Shown: positions 1 through 6,741, counted from the first letter of the stretch. The stretch is 7,458 nt of DNA from Eubacterium sp. (GCA_029059925.1 JAIDVA010000102.1:1-7458), one strand, 5' to 3'. A program made the numbers and translations. Notes: generated by a model from the sequence alone, not told the origin.

Positions 1-521
1 GCAATTGAGCCGATATTAATTATGTTTTTCACATTCGGTACACGGATATCAACTGCGCTCATAATACAGTTTTTAATCAGCTCTACCGAAGCATTTATAC
101 TATCAGAATTCTGAGTAAGACCCCGTTTGTCAATTTGAATTTTCAAATCCTCTTCAAAAGAGGTACACATACTCTCAACCGATTCAAAATAAGTGGTCTC
201 ACTATAGCCTATACTTGAGCCGATAGTGCCTGCAACATAAGCCTTGATTGTCTCTTCAACCAGTGCATCATCAAACACGTTGTCAAGATTGCTGCTGTCT
301 AGTCCGTTTTTTAAATAAATATCACATGCATATTCAAGAATATCTGTCTTTACAGAACTGACATAATTATAATCAGTAAACATATTCTCTATTGAAGATT
401 TATTCAAAAACACTGATTTGGAGCAGGTCGAAAGGCTTGCAAGCACAATCATAATAAACAGTGAAAAGGATAGCAGAACTCTCAAAATCCTTGAAGATTT
501 TGTCTCACGAGAATTTGCCAT
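1..521 (-). CDS. Exported or membrane-anchored protein of unknown function (3' end outside window)
   Basis: An open frame of 173 codons runs from the ATG at 519-521 to the window edge with no stop. The N-terminus is basic (MANSRETKSSRILR) and is followed by a hydrophobic stretch (about 15-31, VLLSFSLFIMIVLASL), so it is a signal anchor or signal peptide. The remainder is polar, rich in Ser, Asp, Asn and Glu, mostly predicted-helical in character (for example SSIENMFTDYNYVSSVKTDIL) and would lie outside the cell. No LPXTG-like motif appears in the visible part. Cys33 after LST does not make a convincing lipobox. I do not recognise the family. Its overall style recalls clostridial membrane proteins with an extracellular insert after the first membrane segment, with further segments perhaps downstream. 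It starts one base after the sortase-like gene with a strong embedded RBS, so the two products are likely functionally linked. Confidence 0.8.
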   Translation of the reverse strand, partial: MANSRETKSSRILRVLLSFSLFIMIVLASLSTCSKSVFLNKSSIENMFTDYNYVSSVKTDILEYACDIYLKNGLDSSNLDNVFDDALVEETIKAYVAGTIGSSIGYSETTYFESVESMCTSFEEDLKIQIDKRGLTQNSDSINASVELIKNCIMSAVDIRVPNVKNIINIGSI

Positions 522-522
522 A

Positions 523-1209
523 TTAATCGCCCTCCCCGTCAATCAAATCAGCAAACACATAATAATGTTCGCCGCTGTGTTCTGAAAAATCCGAGCAAAT
601 ACTGCAAAGCACAAGCATCGAATCAGCATCATCACTATAAGACTGAACATCATCCGAGATATACTTGGCGTCAACTATGCGATACTGCATAGCAGGCGAT
701 AAATTCGAATCAAGCGTAACAATGTCACCTATTTGGGCATATTTAAGACTTGAAAAAAATGTTTCATCATAACCTTTTATAACAAGCATCGAATCATGAT
801 TCAATCTGCCATTACTGTCTACACAGCCCAAAATTGATGAAAGACCCGCACCATTTCGCATTGACACACGGTTAGCACCATAATACACGCTGCAATTGAG
901 CCCGCAGCTTTCAATTGAAACATTTGCAATTTTATCGCCTAAATGAACATAAAAAGCGGTTGTGTCATTCTCTAACTCTGCACCGTCAGGTACGTTCGGA
1001 AAATACGTGCTGTCATCAATTTCAACATCACGCACACGCATTTTAAAGCTGTCCTCCAGCTTATGAACAGCATTTGCTGCGGGAGTATTGACAATAAACA
1101 AGCCTATAATGGTAAATGCCAACGCAATTGCAAGAAAGGAAAAAATGCAGACAAGATATTTATTAAACAAATTTTCCTTTCTGCTTCCTTTACTGTTTTC
1201 ATCACTCAT
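523..1209 (-). CDS. Membrane-anchored sortase-fold protein lacking the catalytic His (pseudo-sortase)
   Basis: 228 residues: a short cytoplasmic tail with basic residues, one membrane segment (about 18-40), a spacer, and an extracellular sortase-type domain (about 88-224). The domain follows the clostridial sortase pattern: GDKIANVSIESCGLNCSVYYG (91-111), RNGAG (118-122), MLVIKGYDETFFSSL (141-155), IGDIVTL (160-166) and SMLVLCSIC (197-205). True sortases have VxAGHxxTFF and TLxTC followed by an Arg near the C-terminus. Here the GH histidine is Tyr147 (codon TAT), Cys202 is kept, and the arginine position appears to be His215. Transpeptidase activity is therefore doubtful. Five cysteines lie in the external domain (102, 106, 129, 202, 205), including a CxxC at the active-site position. 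The gene starts 5 bases after ilvD with GAGG 10 bases upstream. Its stop is one base before the next ORF. A scaffold or binding role is possible; fold assignment is fairly sure, function unknown. Confidence 0.75.
   Translation of the reverse strand: MSDENSKGSRKENLFNKYLVCIFSFLAIALAFTIIGLFIVNTPAANAVHKLEDSFKMRVRDVEIDDSTYFPNVPDGAELENDTTAFYVHLGDKIANVSIESCGLNCSVYYGANRVSMRNGAGLSSILGCVDSNGRLNHDSMLVIKGYDETFFSSLKYAQIGDIVTLDSNLSPAMQYRIVDAKYISDDVQSYSDDADSMLVLCSICSDFSEHSGEHYYVFADLIDGEGD
531..537 (-). promoter_or_regulatory. RBS embedded in the end of the sortase-like gene
   Basis: GGGGAGG lies 9 bases before the ATG at 521 and inside the last codons of the upstream gene, whose TAA is separated from that ATG by one base. 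This fixes the downstream start and implies translational coupling of the two proteins. Confidence 0.75.
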
Positions 1210-1214
1210 AAAAT

Positions 1215-2876
1215 TTAGTCCTCAAAAACGGCTCCCTTAGCACCGCTTGTTACGTGCTGTGCATATCTCTTAAGATAACCGCTGAGCTCCTGTACAGGCG
1301 GCTGCCATTTTGCTTTACGCTCAACCAAAACGTCATCAGATACATTAACCTTAAGAACTCTTGCAGGGATATCAATTTCAATTTCATCGCCGTCTTCTAC
1401 AAGTGCGATTGTTCCGCCCATTGCAGCCTCCGGACTAACGTGACCGATTGACGCACCGCGTGTTGCACCTGAAAAACGTCCGTCTGTAAGAAGTGCAACG
1501 GACGAGCCAAGACCCATACCGATAATAGCAGAGGTTGGTGAAAGCATCTCTCTCATACCGGGTCCGCCCTTTGGTCCTTCATAACGGATAACAACAACAT
1601 CGCCTGCAACAACCTTACCGCCGTTGATTGCGGCAATAGCCTCTTCCTCGCTGTTATAGCATTTTGCAGGGCCTTTATGCTGCATCATTTCAGGAGCAAC
1701 TGCTCCCTTCTTAACGACTGCACCGTCCTCTGCAAGGTTACCCTTAAGAACAGCAATGCCGCCGTCTGCTGAGAAAGGCGCATCAAGTCTGCGAATAATG
1801 TCACCATCAGCATCAGGAGCATTTGCAATTCTGTCAGCAACGGTTCCGTTAACTGTGAGTGCATCTGTGTTAATCATATCGCCCTTTGCAAGCTCCTTCA
1901 TAACTGCCTGAATACCGCCGACATCATTAAGGTCTGTAATAAATACAGATGATGCAGGGTTAAGCTTACAAATCTGCGGTGTCTTTCTGCCGTAAGCATC
2001 AAGCTCGTCAAGGTCAATATCGTGACCTGCTGCATGTGCAATGGCGGTAAGATGAAGAATTGTATTTGTTGAGCAGCCGATTGCCATATCTGTGCGCATA
2101 GCATTTTCGATTGCTTCTTTCGTAATAATGTCAGAAGGTTTGATATCTTCTTTAAGAAGATCCATAACCCTTTCACCTGCCATTTTAGCAAGTCGGAGTC
2201 TTGCGCTCATAACAGCAGGGATAGTGCCTGAGCCGGGTAGTGACATACCGATTGTCTCAGTAAGACAGTTCATTGAGTTAGCTGTATACATACCTGAACA
2301 GGAACCGCAGGTTGGGCAAGCTGTGAATGCACAGGATTCCAGATTTTCAAGACTCATTTTGCCAACTGCGTTTGCACCTACATATTCAAACTGCTCTGAA
2401 AGACCGATGCGATTTTCTGTCTCAGTGCTCTTACCTGGAAGCATAGGACCGCCGCTGATAAAAATACAAGGCAAATTCAGTCTGCATGCTGCAAGAAGCA
2501 TACCCGGTACAATCTTGTCGCAGTTCGGAATAAACACGACTGCATCAAGAGGATGCGCAGTGAGCATAACCTCAATACTGTCTGCAATAAGCTCTCTTGA
2601 GCAGAGTGAATATTTCATGCCTCGGTGGTTCATTGCAATACCGTCACAAACACCGATTGTATTGAACTCAAACGGAACACCACCTGCATTTCTGATACCG
2701 GCTTTAACCTGCTCTGCGATTTTATCAAGGTGCATATGACCCGGGATATAATCACTCTTTGAGTTTACTACTGCTACAAAAGGTCTTTTCATCTCAAGCT
2801 CATCAATACCGAGCGCTCTGAGGAGTGAACGATGAGGAGCTCTTGAAGGACCTTCTTTAATTAAATCTGATCTCAT
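1215..2876 (-). CDS. ilvD: Dihydroxy-acid dehydratase IlvD
   Basis: Fe-S enzyme of valine, isoleucine and leucine/pantothenate synthesis. It dehydrates 2,3-dihydroxy-isovalerate and 2,3-dihydroxy-3-methylvalerate to the 2-keto acids. The 553 residues are the usual length for the Firmicute form (E. coli IlvD is about 616). Family signatures include NTIGVCDGIAM (72-82), NCDKIVPGM with cluster cysteine Cys119 (118-126), CPTCGSCSGMYTANSMN with cluster cysteine Cys193 (187-203), RYEGPKGGPGMREML (431-445) and TDGRFSGATRG (464-474). At the position of the third cysteine found in plant-type [2Fe-2S] enzymes the sequence reads NSKSDYIPGH, without cysteine, as in the E. coli type. An oxygen-sensitive [4Fe-4S] cluster is therefore likely. 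The start is supported by GGAG 9 bases upstream. No other ilv gene is visible nearby. The next gene begins 5 bases past its stop and uses an RBS inside the ilvD end, so it is probably co-transcribed. Confidence 0.97.
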   Translation of the reverse strand: MRSDLIKEGPSRAPHRSLLRALGIDELEMKRPFVAVVNSKSDYIPGHMHLDKIAEQVKAGIRNAGGVPFEFNTIGVCDGIAMNHRGMKYSLCSRELIADSIEVMLTAHPLDAVVFIPNCDKIVPGMLLAACRLNLPCIFISGGPMLPGKSTETENRIGLSEQFEYVGANAVGKMSLENLESCAFTACPTCGSCSGMYTANSMNCLTETIGMSLPGSGTIPAVMSARLRLAKMAGERVMDLLKEDIKPSDIITKEAIENAMRTDMAIGCSTNTILHLTAIAHAAGHDIDLDELDAYGRKTPQICKLNPASSVFITDLNDVGGIQAVMKELAKGDMINTDALTVNGTVADRIANAPDADGDIIRRLDAPFSADGGIAVLKGNLAEDGAVVKKGAVAPEMMQHKGPAKCYNSEEEAIAAINGGKVVAGDVVVIRYEGPKGGPGMREMLSPTSAIIGMGLGSSVALLTDGRFSGATRGASIGHVSPEAAMGGTIALVEDGDEIEIDIPARVLKVNVSDDVLVERKAKWQPPVQELSGYLKRYAQHVTSGAKGAVFED

Positions 2877-2928
2877 TATTTACATCTCCATTATATTGGG
2901 CAAAACGACTAAATATCGTATTGCTGTT

Positions 2929-2943
2929 TATATTCTGAATATA
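2929..2943 (-). promoter_or_regulatory. Possible CodY-like operator upstream of ilvD
   Basis: TATATTCAGAATATA on the minus strand is a perfect 15-base palindrome around one central base, ending 52 bases before the ilvD ATG. By eye it matches 11 of 15 positions of the published CodY consensus AATTTTCWGAAAATT, including the whole centre TTCAGAA. CodY classically represses branched-chain amino acid genes, which fits ilvD. A weak promoter (TTCAGA, 16 bases, GATATT; each 4 of 6) would overlap it. In AT-rich DNA such a palindrome can occur by chance, and CodY itself is not visible here. Confidence 0.3.
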
Positions 2944-2948
2944 TTTGT

Positions 2949-2971
2949 ACGGGAGGAATAACTCCTCCCGT
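2949..2971. terminator. Strong hairpin between lysS and ilvD, U-tract on the plus side
   Basis: A 9-bp GC-rich perfect stem (ACGGGAGGA / TCCTCCCGT) with a 5-base loop begins 13 bases past the lysS stop. In the direction of the genes it is preceded by AATAAAAAACGAA and followed by ACAAATATATTC, a poor U-tract. On the plus strand it is followed by TTCGTTTTTTATTTT, an ideal one. Its position suggests it ends or attenuates the greA-lysS transcript before ilvD, but its best intrinsic-terminator orientation would stop plus-strand (antisense) transcription. It may work in both directions or serve as an RNA 3'-end stabiliser. Confidence 0.6.
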
Positions 2972-2984
2972 TTCGTTTTTTATT

Positions 2985-4820
2985 TTAGTTGAGCGGCTTC
3001 ATCGTCGGGAACAACAAAACATCACGGATTGAATAGCTGTCAGTAAGCAGCATTACAAGTCTGTCAATACCGATACCAAGACCACCTGTAGGCGGCATAC
3101 CGTATTCAAGTGCTGTAACGAAATCGTTATCGATAAGATTAGCCTCGTCGTCGCCTGCCTCTCTGAGCTTCATCTGTGCCTCAAAGCGTGACTGTTGGTC
3201 AATAGGATCGTTAAGCTCTGAATAAGCATTACCGTATTCACCGCCGAGAATGAACAGCTCAAAACGTTCTGTAAGCACAGGACAATCAGGCTTTCTCTTG
3301 GTAAGCGGACTGACCTCAACAGGATAATCCATAATAAAGGTTGGCTGAACAAGATTTTCTTCAACAAACTCTTCAAAAAAGGAATTGAGAATATCACCCC
3401 ATGTAGCCTTACCTGGTGCAATTTCAACACCCTTTTCATTTGCGATTTCAATTGCCTTTTCATCATCAGACATAAAGTCAGCAAAATTAACACCGCTGTA
3501 TTTTGCAACAGCATCAACCATTGTCATACGTGCAAATGGTGTTTCAAGGTCAATCTCAGTCCCGTTGAAGGTGATATGAAGATTGCCGTCGCAAACCTCG
3601 TTAGCTGCATTTCTTATCAATGCCTCGGCAATATCCATCATACCGTAATAATCGGTATAAGCCTGATAAAGCTCAATACAGGTGAACTCAGGATTATGTC
3701 TTACATCCATACCTTCATTTCTGAAATTACGGCCGATTTCATAAACTCTTTCCATACCGCCGACAATCAGTCTTTTAAGATAAAGCTCTGTCGCAATACG
3801 AAGATACATATCCATATCAAGTGTATTGTGGTGTGTAATAAACGGTCTTGCAGCAGCACCACCTGCAATGTTATTGAGAATCGGTGTTTCAACCTCTACA
3901 AAGCCAAGGTTGTCCAGATAAGACCTGATTGATGTGATTATCTTTGAACGCTTGATAAATGTATCCTTAACATCCGGATTCATAATCATATCAAGATAGC
4001 GTTTTCTGTAGCGTGTGTCTGTATCCGTAAGACCGTGAAATTTCTCAGGCAGCGGAAGAAGTGACTTAGAAAGAAGAGTGAGTTTTTTCGCATGAACTGA
4101 AATCTCACCTGTTCTGGTCTTGAACACAAAGCCGTCAACTTGAACAATATCACCAAGATCCCACTTTTTGAATTCCTTGAATTCCTCTTCACCGATATCA
4201 TTCATACGAACATAGACCTGAATTCGTCCGGTCCTGTCACGAACATCAATGAAGTTCGCCTTGCCCATATCTCTCCAGGTCATAATACGACCGCAGATTG
4301 ATACATCCTGTTCTTCAAGCTCTTCAAAATTATCTGTAATCTGCTGTGCAAAATGAGTCTGCGTTGCCTTTGTAATTTCAAACGGGTCATTGCCTGCATC
4401 CTGCAAAGCCTTAAGCTTGTTGATACGAATTTGCTTTAACTCATTTTCAGAAAGCACAACCTCAGCCATCTGCATCTGTGCAGCATTGGCATTGCTGCCG
4501 ATTTTTTCGATATTCTCAAGTGCCTCAGCCTCGCTGTCAGCTGTGCCGACAAGAGCAGGTGCACCTGTCTGGAGGAAAAGAGTGTATTTAACCTTATCCC
4601 CATCCGCCTCAACAAGATATTTAGGATTGGTCTTTTCCTCGTCATTCTGAAGTGTGTTCTGCACCTTCATTCTGCTGTTTTTCTTAACAGCCTTAACACC
4701 TCTTTTGCACATATCCTCCTTATCAAAAACAGGACTTGTGCCGACTGACTTATCGTCAATTATAAATTCAAATGTGAAAGTGCCGTCACCTGACTTGGTG
4801 ATTTCAAACTTTCCTGCCAT
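2985..4820 (-). CDS. lysS: Lysyl-tRNA synthetase (class II) with N-terminal YegP-like tandem domain
   Basis: Charges tRNA-Lys with lysine using ATP, in the cytoplasm. The core, from about residue 118, is a standard class II LysRS: an entry helix (DAGNDPFEI, 141-149), an OB-fold anticodon-binding domain (about 173-250), the LysS segment LPLPEKFHGL (255-264), motif 1 (FVEVETPIL, 307-315), motif 2 (EIGRNFRNEGMDVRHNPEFT, 361-380) and motif 3 with Arg587 (GLGIGIDRLVMLL, 580-592). The protein ends in LLFPTMKP like its relatives. Its 611 residues exceed the usual 490-510. The first 112 or so residues contain two repeats resembling E. coli YegP (DUF1508/UPF0339): MAGKFEITKSGDG...TSP...GVKAVKKNS (1-49) and a more divergent PKYLVEADGDKVKYTLFL...NIEKIGSNA (66-111). 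A lysine- and glutamate-containing linker joins them. The reading frame is unbroken from a well-placed RBS. The LysRS call is near certain. The YegP assignment rests on pattern recall. Confidence 0.96.
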   Translation of the reverse strand: MAGKFEITKSGDGTFTFEFIIDDKSVGTSPVFDKEDMCKRGVKAVKKNSRMKVQNTLQNDEEKTNPKYLVEADGDKVKYTLFLQTGAPALVGTADSEAEALENIEKIGSNANAAQMQMAEVVLSENELKQIRINKLKALQDAGNDPFEITKATQTHFAQQITDNFEELEEQDVSICGRIMTWRDMGKANFIDVRDRTGRIQVYVRMNDIGEEEFKEFKKWDLGDIVQVDGFVFKTRTGEISVHAKKLTLLSKSLLPLPEKFHGLTDTDTRYRKRYLDMIMNPDVKDTFIKRSKIITSIRSYLDNLGFVEVETPILNNIAGGAAARPFITHHNTLDMDMYLRIATELYLKRLIVGGMERVYEIGRNFRNEGMDVRHNPEFTCIELYQAYTDYYGMMDIAEALIRNAANEVCDGNLHITFNGTEIDLETPFARMTMVDAVAKYSGVNFADFMSDDEKAIEIANEKGVEIAPGKATWGDILNSFFEEFVEENLVQPTFIMDYPVEVSPLTKRKPDCPVLTERFELFILGGEYGNAYSELNDPIDQQSRFEAQMKLREAGDDEANLIDNDFVTALEYGMPPTGGLGIGIDRLVMLLTDSYSIRDVLLFPTMKPLN

Positions 4821-4829
4821 ATTTTTGTA

Positions 4830-4835
4830 CCTCTT
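4830..4835 (-). promoter_or_regulatory. Ribosome binding site that fixes the long lysS start
   Basis: AAGAGG lies 9 bases before the ATG at 4820, in the 18-base gap after greA. It supports translation of the long form of lysyl-tRNA synthetase. The alternative conventional start at Met118 (4467-4469) is preceded by GCTGCACAGATGCAG, which has no Shine-Dalgarno-like sequence. Confidence 0.8.
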
Positions 4836-4838
4836 AAA

Positions 4839-5306
4839 TTAATCTATTGTTTTGATTTCAAGCTCAAGGCTGCCGATTGGAGCCTCAACAACAACTGTTT
4901 CGCCGACTCTTGCGCCTACCAATGCTCTGCCGACAGGACTTTCGTCAGAAATCTTACCCTCAGCAGGATTTGACTGTGCAAAGCCCACAATCTCATAGGT
5001 TGCCTCAACATTATCACTGAGTCTTACAACAGTTACCTTTGAGCCCATGCTTACTGTATCAGAATCAGCGGTATCAATAATAACAGAGTTATCAAGCTGA
5101 TATTCAAGCTCACTGATACGAGCCTCAATCTTAGCCTGCTCTGATTTCGCCTCATCATATTCACTGTTTTCTGAAAGGTCACCATATGAACGTGCAACCT
5201 TAAGTTTTTCTGCTATATCAATTCTGCCTTCGGTTTTAAGATTATCAAGCTCTTTTTCAAGCTCTGCTTTACCTGCTGCAGTCATTTTAAATTGTTTTGT
5301 TGCCAT
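4839..5306 (-). CDS. greA: Transcription elongation factor GreA
   Basis: Rescues backtracked RNA polymerase by entering its secondary channel and stimulating cleavage of the extruded transcript 3' end. At 155 residues it has the usual GreA length. Residues 1-75 form the N-terminal antiparallel coiled coil. At its tip is the family signature ARSYGDLSENSEYDEAK (38-54), with the two acidic residues needed for cleavage, Asp43 and Glu46 (equivalent to Asp41/Glu44 in E. coli). Residues about 80-155 form the FKBP-like C-terminal domain, with the characteristic ISDESPVGRALVGARVGE stretch (119-136). The start is fixed by AGGAG 8 bases upstream, downstream of a consensus promoter. lysS starts 18 bases after its stop, the greA-lysS pairing common in Firmicutes, so both are probably made from one transcript. 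Nothing is missing or unusual. Confidence 0.97.
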   Translation of the reverse strand: MATKQFKMTAAGKAELEKELDNLKTEGRIDIAEKLKVARSYGDLSENSEYDEAKSEQAKIEARISELEYQLDNSVIIDTADSDTVSMGSKVTVVRLSDNVEATYEIVGFAQSNPAEGKISDESPVGRALVGARVGETVVVEAPIGSLELEIKTID

Positions 5307-5341
5307 AATAAAATCTCCTTATCGCATTTTTTAATCATTTT

Positions 5342-5370
5342 ATTATATATTATAATTATTATAGTGTCAA
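5342..5370 (-). promoter_or_regulatory. Consensus sigma-A promoter for greA-lysS
   Basis: Read on the minus strand, a perfect -35 (TTGACA, 5365-5370), a 17-base AT-only spacer apart from one C, and a perfect -10 (TATAAT, 5342-5347) are visible. Transcription should begin near 5335, giving a leader of about 29 bases. The leader carries a strong Shine-Dalgarno, AAGGAGAT, whose AGGAG core (5315-5319) is 8 bases before the greA ATG. The spacer itself repeats TATAAT-like words, so a shifted -10 is possible, but the spacing of the named pair is optimal. No operator or riboswitch is evident in so short a leader, so high constitutive expression is the simplest reading. Confidence 0.9.
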
Positions 5371-5438
5371 GTTATAAGAACAAAAACAAATTGTAAAAAT
5401 AAAGTGAAATTCCACATAATATGCTATAAAACTGAAAA

Positions 5439-5476
5439 TATCACATCTGTACAAAAGGTATTGCACAGATGTGATA
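5439..5476 (-). terminator. Stem-loop terminator after codA
   Basis: A perfect 12-bp inverted repeat (TATCACATCTGT / ACAGATGTGATA) encloses a 14-base loop and starts 14 bases after the codA stop. On the minus strand it is followed by TTTTCAGTTTTATAG, a broken but U-rich tail. On the plus strand the flank is A-rich. It most likely ends the codBA transcript and insulates it from the greA promoter about 70 bases further on. The interrupted U-tract suggests that termination may be incomplete. Confidence 0.75.
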
Positions 5477-5490
5477 AAAACTAAAATGTA

Positions 5491-6726
5491 TTAAAACAAA
5501 ATCCTTTTCTCGGCAGGCATTGATTCTGCAATTTTTCTGCCATTCTTATAAGAAGCTAAAACAGCTGCATTGGTATTGAGCGCATCATAATAATTTTCAG
5601 CATCAAGCACAATAAAGCTTGCAGGCCTGTTCTCTTCAATACCATACTTATCACCGAGATGCAGAGTTTTTGCAGCATTTGAAGTTATGAATCTGTATGA
5701 ATTCATAATATCCTCATAACCCATCATCTGACAAATGTGAAGTCCCATAAATACAACATCACGCATACTGCCTGTTCCGAGCGGATACCACGGGTCAAAA
5801 ATATCATCATGACCGAAGGAAACATTAATCCCTTCATTTGTAAGCTCTTTCACACGAGTAATACCTCTGCGCTTCGGGTAAGTATCCATTCTGCCCTGAA
5901 GATGTGTATTGACAAGCGGATTTGATACAAAGTTGATTTTGCTCATTTTGAGCAGACGCATCAAGCGAACAACATAAGCATTGTTATATGAGTGCATAGC
6001 CGTCGTATGACTTGCAGTTACCTTATCAAAAAGCTCAAGCTCGAGTGCTCTTGCAGCAACCGTCTCAAGCCCTCTTGATGCCTCATCATCAATTTCATCA
6101 CAATGCACATCAACAAGCTTATTGTTATCTGCAGCAAGCTGCATAGCAAAATTAAGTGAATCCACACTGTATTCCCTTGTGAATTCAAAGTGAGGAATTG
6201 CACCGACAGCATCTGCACCAAGCTTAACAGCGTCAATCATAAGCTGTTTGCCGTTCGGATAGCTGAGTATACCCTCCTGCGGGAAAGCAACAATCTGGAT
6301 ATCCATAACATCCTTAAGCTCCTCACGAAGCTCAACCATTGTCTCCATTGCAACAAGCGACGGATCGGTAACATCAACATGAGTGCGTATAAACTGAATA
6401 CCATTTGCCGCATACATCTTTACTGCACGATGAACACGCTCGCGGATATCATCACGGCTGAGCTTATCCTTGCGTTTACCCCAGCACTCTATACCCTCAA
6501 AAAGCGTACCCGATAAATTCCAAACGGGATCACCCGCAGTAAGGCAGGTATCAAGATGAACATGTGACTCAATAAAAGGCGGCAGCACAAGCTTTTTGCC
6601 TAAATCGACAACATCTTCACCCTGCATGGGTTCAATTGAATCAGCTATTGAGACAAATTTTCCGTTCTCAACACGAAAATCCGAAGTGTTTTTCGCATTC
6701 TCTATTAAAGCATTTTTAAATAACAT
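5491..6726 (-). CDS. codA: Cytosine deaminase CodA
   Basis: Metal-dependent amidohydrolase that converts cytosine to uracil and ammonia in the cytoplasm (pyrimidine salvage). The 411-residue protein aligns nearly end to end with E. coli CodA. Metal and active-site residues are all present with a constant offset of six from the E. coli numbering: His55 and His57 (HVHLDT), His208 and Glu211 (VDVHCDEIDDE), His240 (ASHTTAMHSY), and Asp307/Asp308 (FGHDDIFDPWYPLGT). Other signature stretches are SGTLFEGIE (72-80), QIVAFPQEGILSYPNG (144-159) and DTYPKRRGITRVKE (281-294). The start ATG has AGGA 11 bases upstream, overlapping the codB stop codon. It follows codB by 15 bases, the same permease-deaminase order as in E. 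coli, so imported cytosine feeds straight into this enzyme. A stem-loop 15 bases past the stop probably ends the transcript. Other amidohydrolases are unlikely given the match across all motifs. Confidence 0.97.
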   Translation of the reverse strand: MLFKNALIENAKNTSDFRVENGKFVSIADSIEPMQGEDVVDLGKKLVLPPFIESHVHLDTCLTAGDPVWNLSGTLFEGIECWGKRKDKLSRDDIRERVHRAVKMYAANGIQFIRTHVDVTDPSLVAMETMVELREELKDVMDIQIVAFPQEGILSYPNGKQLMIDAVKLGADAVGAIPHFEFTREYSVDSLNFAMQLAADNNKLVDVHCDEIDDEASRGLETVAARALELELFDKVTASHTTAMHSYNNAYVVRLMRLLKMSKINFVSNPLVNTHLQGRMDTYPKRRGITRVKELTNEGINVSFGHDDIFDPWYPLGTGSMRDVVFMGLHICQMMGYEDIMNSYRFITSNAAKTLHLGDKYGIEENRPASFIVLDAENYYDALNTNAAVLASYKNGRKIAESMPAEKRILF

Positions 6727-6741
6727 AAATCGTGCAGTCCT

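Noticed and set aside
423..434. Lipoprotein signal (LSTC) in the exported protein at 1-521
   Set aside because: Threonine just before the cysteine does not fit the lipobox, which needs Gly, Ala or Ser there. A signal anchor or ordinary signal peptide is more likely.
2092..2739. A 215-codon plus-strand open frame antisense to ilvD
   Set aside because: It lies wholly inside a gene with unmistakable IlvD motifs, has no family resemblance, and is a shadow of the codon pattern of the minus-strand gene.
2890..2895. TATAAT on the minus strand just before ilvD as a -10 box
   Set aside because: Transcription would start within or just past the Shine-Dalgarno, leaving no usable leader, and no -35 lies at the right distance.
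3576..3932. A 118-codon plus-strand open frame antisense to lysS
   Set aside because: It overlaps the motif 1/motif 2 region of a well-conserved synthetase, shows no recognisable domain and has unusual composition. It is a shadow.
4467..4469. Internal ATG (Met118) as the true lysS start
   Set aside because: It would give a normal-length LysRS, but nothing like a Shine-Dalgarno precedes it, while AAGAGG is well placed before the upstream ATG and the extension resembles a real domain. Kept only as an alternative to test.
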